From the NCBI RefSeq assembly GCF_019793435.1, contig NZ_JAILYH010000013.1, positions 62,001-126,000 of the forward strand: a stretch of 64,000 bases of DNA. The letters run 5' to 3'. Positions 18,144-26,684 of this stretch are shown piece by piece. Each line of letters starts with the position of its first letter. The stretch's first letter is position 1. The notes under the pieces were generated by a model, which saw only the letters and a program-made list of their open reading frames with translations, was not told the origin of the DNA and did no database searches. Made by a program: the position numbers and the translations under genes. This stretch comes from Rhizobium redzepovicii (GTDB lineage Bacteria > Pseudomonadota > Alphaproteobacteria > Rhizobiales > Rhizobiaceae).

Positions 18144-19198
18144 CAGAGCCTCCTGCCATTTTCGTCGAAGACGAAGACGCCACGGCTGTCGATCGCCCAA
18201 CGGACATCGTCGCCGACGTGAATATCGTTGCGCACCGGCTGGATCGAGCGCAGCAGCGGACCGCCGGCAAGACGTACATCGTAAAGGTTTTCGCGCCCTT
18301 GCGTTTCGGCGAAGGTGACCTTGCCGCACACCGGTGTATCGCCTGAAGGCGTGAAATGCTCCGGCCGGACGCCAAGCATCAGCTTGGTGCCCTCGGCGGC
18401 GCCGATGGATCCCGGCAGCGGCACGCGGATTTCGCTTTCCGGGATGACGAAGACGCCTTTGTCGACGATGCCGCGCAGGAAGGTGATGGGAGGGTTGCCG
18501 AGGAAGCCGGCGACGAAGGCGGTCTTCGGATCATTGTACATTTCGGCCGGCGTGGCGATCTGGACGATCTCGCCTTCCTTCATGATGGCGATGCGGTCGC
18601 ACATGCTCATCGCTTCCACCTGGTCATGGGTGACGAGGATGGCGGTGATTCCGGTCTCACGCTGCAGCCGGCGGATTTCCGAGCGCATTTCGAGGCGCAG
18701 CTTGGCGTCGAGATTGGCGAGCGGTTCGTCGAGCAGCAGCACGTCGGGCTTGCGGATCAGCGCGCGCGCCAGTGCCACGCGCTGCTGCTGGCCGCCAGAA
18801 AGCTGCGCCGGACGGCGCTCCATGAGGTTGCTGATATGAACAAGCTCGGAAATGCGCTCGACCTCCTTGCGGATGTCGGCGGCAGGCACGCCCTTCACCT
18901 TCAGGGGAAAACCGATGTTTTCGGCAACCGTCATGTGCGGGTAGAGCGCATAGGACTGGAAGACGACGCCGACATTGCGGGCCTGGCTCGGCAGGTCGGT
19001 GACGTCGCGGTCGCCGAAGAGGATGCGCCCGCTGGTCGGCCGGTGAATGCCGCAGACCGCAAAAAGCGTCGTCGATTTGCCGCAGCCGGAAGGGCCGAGC
19101 AGCGCCAGCATCTCGCCGTCGCCGACTTCGAGCTGCATGTTTTCGATGACCTTGGTGGAGCCGAAGCTCTTCGAGAAATTGTCGAGGAGGATGCGCAT
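18143..19198 (-). CDS. ABC transporter ATP-binding protein (UgpC/MalK family)
   Basis: 351 residues. Walker [11 protein letters not shown]-loop [24 protein letters not shown], signature LSGGQQQRVALARAL and Walker B VLLLDEPLANLDAKLR are followed by a C-terminal TOBE/MalK regulatory domain (about 235-351). Such ATPases serve CUT1 and Ugp importers. The stop shares a base with the GDPD start, and the start overlaps the permease stop. The context suggests transport of glycerol-3-phosphate or a glycerophosphodiester. Confidence 0.94.
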   Translation of the reverse strand: MRILLDNFSKSFGSTKVIENMQLEVGDGEMLALLGPSGCGKSTTLFAVCGIHRPTSGRILFGDRDVTDLPSQARNVGVVFQSYALYPHMTVAENIGFPLKVKGVPAADIRKEVERISELVHISNLMERRPAQLSGGQQQRVALARALIRKPDVLLLDEPLANLDAKLRLEMRSEIRRLQRETGITAILVTHDQVEAMSMCDRIAIMKEGEIVQIATPAEMYNDPKTAFVAGFLGNPPITFLRGIVDKGVFVIPESEIRVPLPGSIGAAEGTKLMLGVRPEHFTPSGDTPVCGKVTFAETQGRENLYDVRLAGGPLLRSIQPVRNDIHVGDDVRWAIDSRGVFVFDENGRRL

Positions 19199-20040
19199 CA
19201 GCCTTTGCTCCCGCCGCCGTAGATGTTCATGAGATATTTGTTGAAGAGTGCGTAAGCAATCAGCACCGGGATGAGGTAGAAGAGGCCGACCGCCTTGAAC
19301 ATATTGAAATCGTAATTGTTGTCGTCGGCGAGGAAGCCCGCGAGATAGACCGACAGCACCTGCACCTGATTGCCCGGCGCCAGCACCTGCGGCAGGATGA
19401 ACTCGCCCCAGCCGGCGAGGAAAGAGAACAGGCCGAGCGCCATGATGCCGGGCTTGACCTGCGGCAGCACGAGGCTGCGCCAGACGCGGAAACGCGAGGC
19501 GCCGTCGACGACGCCGGCCATTTCGATTTCCCAGGGCACCGTATCGTAAAAACCCTTCATCAGCCAGATGCCGAGCGGCAGGTCGATCGCCGCCTTCACC
19601 AGAATGACGCCGATCAGCGAATTATAGAGGCCGATCATCTGCAGGACGATGAAGATGGCGATGATCAGCGTCACCGACGGGAAGGCGTGCAGCACCATGA
19701 CGCCGGCGAGGAAGAAGCCGCGCGCCGGCACGTTCAGCCGCGACAGCACGTAACCGGCCATCGACGAGACGATGAGCACCAGGCTGGTGGTGCAGGCCGA
19801 AAACAGCAGCGTATTCAGCGTCACGTGCCAGATATTTGCCTTGCCTGCCGTCGTCTGCCACAGGAAGCGCCAGTGATTGATCGTCAAACCGGAGGGCAGC
19901 AACGCATCCGGTTGTTTCACCGTCACGGTGTCGAGGAAGAGATAAACATACATCAGGAGCAGCGGCAGGCTGACGATCGTCAGCGCCGTGATGACGGGCC
20001 AGCTGCGATAATTTGCCGAGGGCTGCGAGCGTTCGGCCAT
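19198..20040 (-). CDS. ABC transporter permease (UgpE/MalG-like)
   Basis: 280 residues with six predicted membrane segments; the first is at about 15-37 (PVITALTIVSLPLLLMYVYL). The EAA loop EIEMAGVVDGASRFRVWRSLVLPQVKPG is intact. It overlaps the ATPase gene by one base and lies 2 bp from the other permease gene, so the importer genes are tightly coupled. Confidence 0.94.
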   Translation of the reverse strand: MAERSQPSANYRSWPVITALTIVSLPLLLMYVYLFLDTVTVKQPDALLPSGLTINHWRFLWQTTAGKANIWHVTLNTLLFSACTTSLVLIVSSMAGYVLSRLNVPARGFFLAGVMVLHAFPSVTLIIAIFIVLQMIGLYNSLIGVILVKAAIDLPLGIWLMKGFYDTVPWEIEMAGVVDGASRFRVWRSLVLPQVKPGIMALGLFSFLAGWGEFILPQVLAPGNQVQVLSVYLAGFLADDNNYDFNMFKAVGLFYLIPVLIAYALFNKYLMNIYGGGSKG

Positions 20041-20042
20041 GG

Positions 20043-21344
20043 TCAGTCCTCGATCAGGGGCTTGGCGACGAGCGTGCCGTAGTTGAAGACGCGCAGATAA
20101 AGGAGCGACAGCATCACGCCGATGACGACGAGCACCAGCGCCATGGCCGCGCCCAACCCGTATTCGAGGTTGCCGGCATAATTCCTGAGCGCGGTGTGAT
20201 AGGCGGAGAGCGCCCAGACCTCGGTGGCGTTGCCCGGGCCGCCATTGGTGGCGAGCAGGATTTCATTGAAGGAGGCGAGCAGCGACAGCGTCTGGTAGCA
20301 GGTGACGAAGAGGATCGGCCAGCGCATTTGCGGCAGGATGATATAGCGGATCTGCTGCCAGCGCGAAGCGCCGTCCACCTCGCTTGCGTAGAACTGGCTC
20401 TTCGGAATGGCCTTCATCGCCGAGGAGAACACCAGCATGCCCATCGAAGCGCCGATGAAGCCGTTGATCAGCACGACGAAGAACCAGGCATTATAGGCGG
20501 TATCGAGCAGGTAGTTCTTCGGGGGGTAGCCGAACTTGCCCATCAGGACAGAGATGAAGCCGCTGTCCCAGGCAAGCCACTTCCACAGCAGTACGTAGAT
20601 GACCACGGGCGTGATGCGCGGCAGGAGCCAGATGCCGCGAAAGATCGAGGCGGGCGTCGGCGGCATGTAATGCGTCCAGATCGCGAGCAGCAGGGCATAA
20701 CCGACGTTGAAGAGCGTCAGCACCAGCGCGACATAGAGCACGGTGTTGAAAAGCACACGCGCCATATCGGGCGACCTGGCCATGCGTGCGAAATTGTCTG
20801 TCGTCCAGGTCCAGCCGGTATAGGTGGTCTTGGCGACGGTTTCCTTCTGTTCCGGCGTCAGCCTGAACCCCAGACTGTCCAGCGCCGAAAACAGCTGCTC
20901 CTTGCTGTCGAAGCGGGTGTTGAGGACGGAGCGGTTGAACTGTTCGGAGATCTGCTTGACCTCACGTGTCGAAGGCCGCTCGGCAAGATCCTTGATCATC
21001 CGCTCGACATCGCGGCGTGCCGGGAAGACCTCGCCTGCATGTTTGGCGCGCAATTCCGCGGCAATCCCCGGCGCAAGCCCGAGACCCTCGACGGCCGTGA
21101 GGCCCGCCTCGTCGATGGTGTAGCGCGGTTCGGCCATCTCGGTGGCGATCTCGGGCATCGCCGATTTCAGCGCGATCAGGGAGTTCGGCGCGATCTGGTA
21201 GACGCCGCCGGAAATGCCGGTCGCCGTCGTCATGTTGGTCATCGAAAAGACCGCCGTCAGAACCACCGGCATCAGGAAGAACAGCACGATCATGATCGCC
21301 GCAGGGGTGATCATGATCAGTCCGAGCGTTCTGGACGATTTCAT
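20043..21344 (-). CDS. ABC transporter permease (UgpA/MalF-like) with a large loop insertion
   Basis: 433 residues, well above the roughly 290-310 usual for UgpA-type permeases. The first membrane segment is at about 8-32; residues about 38-185 form a hydrophilic, helix-rich insertion before the remaining segments. The EAA loop SEVDGASRWQQIRYIILPQM is intact. Large periplasmic loops after the first helices occur in MalF (the P2 loop), where they contact the binding protein, so this insertion may do the same. It heads the permease pair behind the binding-protein gene. Confidence 0.92.
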   Translation of the reverse strand: MKSSRTLGLIMITPAAIMIVLFFLMPVVLTAVFSMTNMTTATGISGGVYQIAPNSLIALKSAMPEIATEMAEPRYTIDEAGLTAVEGLGLAPGIAAELRAKHAGEVFPARRDVERMIKDLAERPSTREVKQISEQFNRSVLNTRFDSKEQLFSALDSLGFRLTPEQKETVAKTTYTGWTWTTDNFARMARSPDMARVLFNTVLYVALVLTLFNVGYALLLAIWTHYMPPTPASIFRGIWLLPRITPVVIYVLLWKWLAWDSGFISVLMGKFGYPPKNYLLDTAYNAWFFVVLINGFIGASMGMLVFSSAMKAIPKSQFYASEVDGASRWQQIRYIILPQMRWPILFVTCYQTLSLLASFNEILLATNGGPGNATEVWALSAYHTALRNYAGNLEYGLGAAMALVLVVIGVMLSLLYLRVFNYGTLVAKPLIED

Positions 21345-21369
21345 GGGAGGCCTCCTCGCGGAACCGACC

Positions 21370-21392
21370 GGGCGGCGGGTTTGCCGCCACCC
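21370..21392 (-). terminator. Hairpin between binding-protein and permease genes
   Basis: GC-rich inverted repeat GGGCGGC (from 21370) with GCCGCC (21383-21388) in the 59-bp gap after the binding-protein stop. It has no T-run, so it is more likely an mRNA-stabilising or attenuating hairpin than a full terminator. Confidence 0.45.
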
Positions 21393-21403
21393 GGAGGCGT
21401 GTT

Positions 21404-22750
21404 TCAGCGAATGACGATCTTGTCGCCGAGCGTGCTCTTCAGCTCGCTCTCTGCGTCACCGACCGCAGCGTCTACGGTCTTGGCGCCGGTCCACGATGCT
21501 TCGAGGTTCTTCCACATGATGTTCCAATATTTGCCGAAATCGGAGTTGTTCGGCATCGCATTGGCATGCGGCAGCAGGCGCTCGGTGGCTTCGCGGGTCC
21601 AGCGGTCGGCCGAGTAGAATTCGACGGTGGATTCCGATTTGGAGATGCCGAGATGGGCTGATTTGACCGCATGCAGCGCATTGGTGCGCGGCTCGGAGGC
21701 GATCTTGACCAGTTGGGCGGCGATCTCGGTGTCTTCCTGGTCGTGACCTGCGGTCAAGAGGTAGACAAGCGGATGGGTCAGCGTGTTGGCCTTGCCGCCT
21801 TCGCCGGCGGGGATCAGCGTGAAGATCACGTTGCCGAAGAAGTCCTTCAGGCCTTCCTGGTTGACAAGACGGGCATAGTGCCAGGTGCCGCCGTCCCAGA
21901 TGCCGGCCTTGCCGGTGGCGACTTCCTTCCACCACTGGTCGCCTGGCATACCGATATGGTTCTTCTTGGTGACACCTGATTTAACGGCGTCTGCGAAGAA
22001 CTGATAGGTGCGGGTCATCGCCGCCTTGTCGAAAACGAGCTTGCCGTCTTCTTCCATCGTGCCGCCGAACGAGGTGTAGAACTGCCAGTAGTCGGGGCCG
22101 TTGCTGGTGCGCGGATAGAAACCGTATCCGGGCTGGACGAGGCCCTTGTCCTGCATCTTCTTGGCGTCTTCGAGCAGGTTCTTCATGGTGTACTTGCCGT
22201 CCTGGACGCTCTGCGGCAGCGCGTCCAGATCGGCATCGCTGTAACCGATCGCCTTCATGTAAGGCTTCCAGAAGAACATCGGGCGGGATTCGGCATCCTG
22301 CGGAATGCCGTAGACGGTGCCGTTGTAGGATGCGATCTTCAACAGGTTTTCATAGATGTCGCTGAGCGGCCATGAGTCGAGATCGACGTAATCCTCGATC
22401 GGGACGATCAGTCCGGCCTGCGACCAGGGTGCGATGTCTTCATGGCCGCTGACGACGATATTCGGGGCGGTCTTGGCTTCGGCGGCAAGGGTCAGCGCCT
22501 GCTTGAAGTCTTCCCAGGCGGAATAGGGCTTCTTCTCGACGGTAATTTTCAGGTCTTCGCCCTTGAGGGCGGCTTCGCGCTGCAGCTGCTGGGCTGCGAT
22601 TTCGATGGCGTCGAGACGATAGACGTCGTTCGGGCCGGTGCCGCCGGCCCAGACGCTGATGTGAACGTCCTTGGCAAGCGCAATTGCAGAGCTCGAGGCC
22701 AGGATGGTGGCAGCAATGGTGAGGGATTTCAGTGTCGGCAAAATGGTCAT
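21404..22750 (-). CDS. ABC transporter periplasmic binding protein (family 1, UgpB/MalE-like)
   Basis: 448 residues from ATG 22750, which has RBS GGGAGACGAAGAAG; the frame extends further upstream without support. Residues 1-27 are a Sec signal peptide ending AIALAK. Family features include VHISVWAGGTGPNDVYRLDAIEIA, IPQDAESRPMFFWKPYMKAIG, GMPGDQWWKEVATGKAGIWDGGTW and a C-terminal region rich in aromatics. It is first in the operon binding protein - permease - permease - ATPase - GDPD - LacI - phosphatase. The linked GDPD and phosphatase suggest a phosphorylated glycerol- or polyol-type ligand, while LacI control is typical of a carbon source. Confidence 0.92.
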   Translation of the reverse strand: MTILPTLKSLTIAATILASSSAIALAKDVHISVWAGGTGPNDVYRLDAIEIAAQQLQREAALKGEDLKITVEKKPYSAWEDFKQALTLAAEAKTAPNIVVSGHEDIAPWSQAGLIVPIEDYVDLDSWPLSDIYENLLKIASYNGTVYGIPQDAESRPMFFWKPYMKAIGYSDADLDALPQSVQDGKYTMKNLLEDAKKMQDKGLVQPGYGFYPRTSNGPDYWQFYTSFGGTMEEDGKLVFDKAAMTRTYQFFADAVKSGVTKKNHIGMPGDQWWKEVATGKAGIWDGGTWHYARLVNQEGLKDFFGNVIFTLIPAGEGGKANTLTHPLVYLLTAGHDQEDTEIAAQLVKIASEPRTNALHAVKSAHLGISKSESTVEFYSADRWTREATERLLPHANAMPNNSDFGKYWNIMWKNLEASWTGAKTVDAAVGDAESELKSTLGDKIVIR

Positions 22751-22864
22751 CTTCTTCGTCTCCCTAGAAGAGCAGTGTGAAGCCTCTTGGCGGGTCAGCA
22801 CTGCTGATGATGGCCGCTCCGAAACCCCACGAAAACGTGACGATGTCCGCTCTAGGGGTTTGTT

Positions 22865-22882
22865 GTAACGGCCGAATGACAA
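22865..22882 (-). promoter_or_regulatory. Candidate Pho box upstream of the Ugp-like operon
   Basis: The minus strand reads TTGTCAT-TCGG-CCGTTAC, matching the 7-4-7 PhoB layout (CTGTCAT repeats) at 6 of 7 positions in the first half and 4 of 7 in the second. A weak -10-like TAGAGC follows 10 nt later. It is about 115 bp before the binding-protein start. Weak second half, so tentative. Confidence 0.3.
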
Positions 22883-23048
22883 AATTGAGCACGTGTGCAA
22901 AATTATTATGACGATGTCTTTAAGACTTGCAAGCGGCGGTTTTCGGGAGTGCATTTTACGCTTCAAATCGTGCTTGCCCTCCTGCGGACCTGCATGTCTT
23001 TCGAGACGCGCAAAGCAGGCTTCCACGCTTTCGATCCTCGCGTCCCTT

Positions 23049-23072
23049 CCGAAAAGCGGTTCCGATTTTTGG
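23049..23072. repeat. Short palindromic intergenic repeat
   Basis: CCGAAAAGCGG (23049-23059) and CCGATTTTTGG (23062-23072) are inverted with two mismatches. It lies in the 344-bp gap between the Ugp-like binding-protein gene and ybaK, just before the ybaK start. It resembles common rhizobial intergenic palindromes. Nothing else coding is visible in that gap. Confidence 0.5.
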
Positions 23073-23094
23073 GCCGATGCGCTAGCATGTCGCC

Positions 23095-23553
23095 ATGAGC
23101 CTTGAATCTGTCCGCGCTTTCCTGCGTGCGCACGCACCCGATATCGACATCATCGAAACCGCCGAGAGCTCCTCGACGGTGGCGCTTGCTGCCGAGGCCC
23201 ATGGCGTCGAGCCGGCCCAGATCGCCAAGACGATCTGTCTGCGTGTCGGCGAGCAGATGATGCTGGTCGTTGCCGGCGGCACGGCAAGGCTTGACAATCG
23301 CAAGTTCAAGGACACGTTCGGCGCCAAGGGGCGCATGCTCGACGCCGAGGAGGTCGTGGCGGTCACCAGCCATCCGGTCGGCGGCGTCTGCCCGTTCGGC
23401 CTGCCCTCGCCGCTACCCATCTATTGCGATATCTCGCTGAAACGCTTCGATGAAGTCGTGCCGGCGGCCGGCTCGACGAATTCGGCCGTGCGCATCGAAA
23501 CCGGACGGCTGGCCGAGCTGACCGGCGCCAGTTGGGTCGATGTCTGCCAGTAA
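23095..23553 (+). CDS. ybaK: YbaK/EbsC-type aminoacyl-tRNA editing protein
   Basis: 152 residues, a typical free-standing editing domain related to the ProRS INS domain. Diagnostic stretches are ETAESSSTVALAAEAHGVEPAQIAKTICLRVG (with the conserved lysine), RLDNRKFKDTFG and VTSHPVGGVCPFGLP, the substrate-binding GxxP region. The family removes misacylated residues such as Cys from tRNA-Pro. It is a single gene; the following gene starts 83 bp later with its own RBS. Confidence 0.88.
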   Translation: MSLESVRAFLRAHAPDIDIIETAESSSTVALAAEAHGVEPAQIAKTICLRVGEQMMLVVAGGTARLDNRKFKDTFGAKGRMLDAEEVVAVTSHPVGGVCPFGLPSPLPIYCDISLKRFDEVVPAAGSTNSAVRIETGRLAELTGASWVDVCQ

Positions 23554-23636
23554 GCGGCAAAAGAACTTCAAACGGCGGAAAGAGTACCTATATTCTTTCC
23601 CGACATGCCGTGACTGCGCATGACAGGAGATCAGGA

Positions 23637-24644
23637 ATGCCGAGTGCCATTTCGCGTTTTGCCAAGTTCGCGGCAATTGCCGCTCTGACGGGCGCTACCG
23701 TTTTTGCTTCCCTTGACGATGCAGAAGCGCGCCGGGCCGGCAGCAGCGGTTTCGGAAGCCGCGGTACCCGCACCTTCCAGGCTCCGCCTGTCACCAGCAC
23801 GGCGCCCGGCCCCGCCGCGCCGATCGAACGGTCGATGACGCCGCGCCCGCAGACCACGGCACCAGCGACCGCGCAGCAGTCCTTCGGCGCCCAGCGCCCC
23901 GGTCTCTTCGGCGGCTTCGGCCGTTCGATGATCGGCGGCCTGATTGCCGGCGGCCTCCTCGGCATGCTGCTCGGTCACGGTTTCGGCGGCGGCTTCGGCT
24001 TTCTCGGCATGCTGCTGCAGATCGCGCTGATCGGCGGCGCCGTCATGCTCGCCATGCGTTATTTCGCCAATCGCCGCCAGCCCTCCTACGGCGCCGGCGG
24101 CCAGAGCGGCTCCTTCAGCCGGTCCTACAACATGTCGCCCGCCAACAATTCGTCCTTCCATATCCCGGCGATCGGTTCGGGTGCCGGTTCAGGGGCGTCC
24201 TCACGCGGCCACCGGCCGAGCGACGAGATTGGGCTGGCGCAGGCCGATCTCGATCAGTTCGAGGAATTGCTGACCAGCATTCAGACCGCTTACGGTGCCG
24301 AAGATTACGCCGCGTTGCGCCGGCTGACGACGCCTGAGGCGATGTCTTATCTTGCCGAGGAACTCGGCGAAAACGCCACCAACGGCGTGCGCAACCGAGT
24401 CTCCGACGTCAAGCTGCTGCAGGGCGACATTGCCGAGGCCTGGCGCGAAGACGGCCAGGAGTATGCGACGCTTGCCATGCGCTACTCCTCGATCGATGCC
24501 ATGGTCGAACGCGACAGCGGTCGCGTCGTTTCCGGCGACGATCGCCGCCCGAGCGAAAGCATCGAGGTCTGGACCTTCGTGCGCAAGCCCGGCGCCGACT
24601 GGAAGCTCGCCGCGATCCAGGGAAGCGAGCAGCGCGCCGCCTGA
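23637..24644 (+). CDS. Tim44-domain membrane protein
   Basis: 335 residues from ATG 23637 (RBS CAGGAGATCAGGA). N-terminal signal or anchor segment at about 8-25, a Pro/Ala/Gly-rich stretch, then a very Gly-rich hydrophobic region (about 98-145) ending MLAMRYFANRR. The C-terminal Tim44-like domain spans about 205-330 (DLDQFEELLTSIQTAYGAED to SIEVWTFVRKPGADWKLAAI). In mitochondria the domain docks at the inner membrane; bacterial homologues are membrane-associated and poorly understood. Confidence 0.88.
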   Translation: MPSAISRFAKFAAIAALTGATVFASLDDAEARRAGSSGFGSRGTRTFQAPPVTSTAPGPAAPIERSMTPRPQTTAPATAQQSFGAQRPGLFGGFGRSMIGGLIAGGLLGMLLGHGFGGGFGFLGMLLQIALIGGAVMLAMRYFANRRQPSYGAGGQSGSFSRSYNMSPANNSSFHIPAIGSGAGSGASSRGHRPSDEIGLAQADLDQFEELLTSIQTAYGAEDYAALRRLTTPEAMSYLAEELGENATNGVRNRVSDVKLLQGDIAEAWREDGQEYATLAMRYSSIDAMVERDSGRVVSGDDRRPSESIEVWTFVRKPGADWKLAAIQGSEQRAA

Positions 24645-24654
24645 GGCGGCGCGC
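24632..24654. terminator. Perfect hairpin spanning the Tim44-protein stop codon
   Basis: GCGCGCCGCC (24632-24641) and GGCGGCGCGC (24645-24654) form a perfect 10-bp stem whose 3-nt loop is the TGA stop codon. It lies between two convergent genes with only 20 bp between their stops. There is no T-run, so termination strength is uncertain. Confidence 0.5.
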
Positions 24655-24664
24655 GTCTGCCGGC

Positions 24665-25696
24665 TTAATTCACTGCGACAGGCTTGGAACGCATGCGCGA
24701 AACCGTTTCGCGTTCCGCCCGCTTGCAGCGCATCGGCGGCAGGCCGCGATCCATCAGGTCCATGTCCTCGAGCACCATGTCGCCCATCTTCTTGAAGGCG
24801 CTGTCGAGCGCGCCGGCCCGATGCGCCGAGCGGATGAAGCCTTTCAGGCTCCGCACCGGGTGGTCGGGCGGCAGCGGCTCTTCCGGGTAGACGTCGCTTG
24901 CCGCGACAATATGACCGGACGAGACGGCTGCCATCAGCGCTTCGAAATCGACGACGTCGGCGCGGCTGAGCAGGATGAAGGCGGCGCCCCTGCGCATGCC
25001 GGCGAAGGCATCGGCGCCGAGGAATCCCTTGTTTTCACTGGTGACGGCCGCGACGACGAAGACAAAATCGCTCTTCGTCAGCACCTCCTCCAGGCTTGCG
25101 GGTTCGACGCCGTTTTCCTCGAGGATCGAGCGGGGCAGCCAGGGATCGAACACCCTAATGCGGGCCCTGAAGCCGGAGAGCAGCCGGCGCAGCGCCTTGC
25201 CGAGATCGCCGAAGCCGACAATGCCGATCTCGGAGCCGGCGATCAGCCGCGCATCCGCATTGCCCTCCCCGCCCCAGAGTTCGTCTCCCTGGCAGAACGC
25301 GACATCCGCATCGACGATGCCGCGCGCCAAGGCCAGTGCGAAGCCGAGACCGATTTCGGCGACCGGCTCGGCAAAGACCTGGCCTGTCGTCACGACATGA
25401 ATGCCGCGCTCAAAAAGCACCTCATAAGGCATATTATTGAGAAGATTGCTCTCGACGTTAAGGATCGAGCGCAGGGCCGGCATTCTCGCGAGCGTTTCCC
25501 TCGAAAGCGGTGGCTGGCCGATAATGTAACGGGTCTTGCCGAGGATTTGGTCGCCGAGGCCGGCGATATTGTCGGGGTCGGCCTCGACGATATCGTATTT
25601 CGCATGCAGCTCGGCGCGCGCCTGATCGCTGAAGATCAGATCGAGCGTGCGCGGTTCGGGCGCGCTGATCGCCAGCGGCCGCTCGTTGTTCGTCAT
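24665..25696 (-). CDS. D-2-hydroxyacid dehydrogenase family protein (NAD-dependent)
   Basis: 343 residues from ATG 25696, selected because GGAGGAG lies 8 bp upstream; an ATG at 25711 lies within that RBS region. The Rossmann motif is EIGIVGFGDLGKALRRLLSG (about 175-195), with FDPWL after it. The catalytic arginine region is FILLSRADVVD and the histidine lies in RSAHRAG, replacing the usual PHIAG. The C-terminal tail is longer than in phosphoglycerate or glyoxylate reductases. The substrate is unknown. It is convergent with the Tim44 gene and divergent from the HupE gene. Confidence 0.85.
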   Translation of the reverse strand: MTNNERPLAISAPEPRTLDLIFSDQARAELHAKYDIVEADPDNIAGLGDQILGKTRYIIGQPPLSRETLARMPALRSILNVESNLLNNMPYEVLFERGIHVVTTGQVFAEPVAEIGLGFALALARGIVDADVAFCQGDELWGGEGNADARLIAGSEIGIVGFGDLGKALRRLLSGFRARIRVFDPWLPRSILEENGVEPASLEEVLTKSDFVFVVAAVTSENKGFLGADAFAGMRRGAAFILLSRADVVDFEALMAAVSSGHIVAASDVYPEEPLPPDHPVRSLKGFIRSAHRAGALDSAFKKMGDMVLEDMDLMDRGLPPMRCKRAERETVSRMRSKPVAVN

Positions 25697-25965
25697 GGGC
25701 GTCTCCTCCATTGCGGGCGATTTGCGCTGGCTCCGCCGGATGATTGATAGCCCCTGTGCCGGGAGGTTTCCAGGCGGATCTTGGAGCAATGGAAGAAGCT
25801 ATCGAAAACGGCATTTGCCTATCAGATAAGCAATTGAATTGCCTTGCTATTTTATGGCATTTACGTTGACGGAACGGGCTCCTTGAATTAGCGTGATCCG
25901 CGCAGCTTGAAATCGCGGCGGTCTTCGACGGCCGCAGGATATTCGAAAACTTACGAGGGATGAGC
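25697..25965. promoter_or_regulatory. Divergent intergenic region with a 13-bp palindrome
   Basis: This 269-bp gap between the hydroxyacid dehydrogenase and HupE genes is AT-richer at 25800-25870. It holds GCAATT-G-AATTGC (25830-25842). I found no B12-box or nickel-riboswitch-like consensus. Promoters for both genes must lie here but I could not place them with confidence. Confidence 0.35.
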
Positions 25966-26565
25966 ATGAAATCAGCACTCAAGAGCGGCCTGCTTGCTTT
26001 GGCTGCCACCGCGCTTCCAGCCGTAGCCTACGCCCATCCCGCGACCGGCGAGGCTGCGGGCTTCAGCCATGGTTTTGCCCATCCGATGTCCGGCGTCGAT
26101 CATATCCTCGCGATGGTGATGGTCGGCGTTTTCGCATTTCAGCTCGGCGGTCGCGCCACCTGGCTCGTGCCGGCGACCTTCGTTCTGGTCATGGCGCTCG
26201 GCGGCGCTCTCGGCGTTGCCGGGACTGATCTTCCCTTCGTTGAGACCGGCATTGCGCTTTCCGTCGTCGTTCTCGGCGCCGTCATTGCCCTTGATGTCAA
26301 GGCGCCGCTTGCCGCAGCGCTCGGCGTCATCGGCCTCTTCGCCGTCTTTCATGGTCATGCGCACGGCGCCGAAATGCCGGAAGATGCGAGCGGCGCCGCC
26401 TATGCCGCTGGTTTCATGGTCGCGACCGCGCTGCTGCATGCCGCCGGCCTCGCCCTCGGCTATATCATCGGCCGCGCCGGTGAACGTCAGGGCGCCTTCG
26501 TAACGCGCGCGGCTGGCAGTGTTGCCGCCATTGCAGGCGTCGGTATCCTGGCCGACTTGATTTGA
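25966..26565 (+). CDS. HupE/UreJ-family membrane protein (putative nickel/cobalt transporter)
   Basis: 199 residues from ATG 25966, 7 bp after the RBS GAGGG; ATG 25960 would place the RBS against the codon. Residues 1-21 are a signal peptide ending AYAHP. The signature GFSHGFAHPMSGVDHILAMVMVGVFA carries the conserved metal-binding histidines, and GHAHGAE a further His pair. About six membrane segments. Family members help nickel reach hydrogenase or urease, but no such genes are in the window; the substrate metal is uncertain. Confidence 0.9.
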   Translation: MKSALKSGLLALAATALPAVAYAHPATGEAAGFSHGFAHPMSGVDHILAMVMVGVFAFQLGGRATWLVPATFVLVMALGGALGVAGTDLPFVETGIALSVVVLGAVIALDVKAPLAAALGVIGLFAVFHGHAHGAEMPEDASGAAYAAGFMVATALLHAAGLALGYIIGRAGERQGAFVTRAAGSVAAIAGVGILADLI

Positions 26566-26629
26566 GCCGACAATATCTGAGCCGCCTGCGAAAGCGGTAT
26601 CCTATCTATCATCGCATTCCGATCAGAAC

Positions 26630-26656
26630 GCCCGGTAACCCATAACCGGGCCTTTC
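26630..26656 (+). terminator. Intrinsic terminator after the HupE/UreJ gene
   Basis: Stem GCCCGGT (26630-26636) with ACCGGGC (26645-26651), 8-nt loop, followed by CTTTCT. It lies 65 bp after the HupE stop and ahead of the cyd promoters. Confidence 0.75.
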
Positions 26657-26684
26657 TGCGTCATCGCGGCAAAGTGCGGCGGAC

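Noticed and set aside
20013-21617. 534-codon plus-strand frame opposite the permease gene
   Set aside because: Antisense shadow; the translation is rich in H, R, Q, D and has no membrane or domain features, while the minus strand encodes an obvious permease.
25850-25965. Cobalamin or nickel/cobalt riboswitch upstream of the HupE/UreJ gene
   Set aside because: I looked for the B12-box consensus and stacked hairpins and did not see them.
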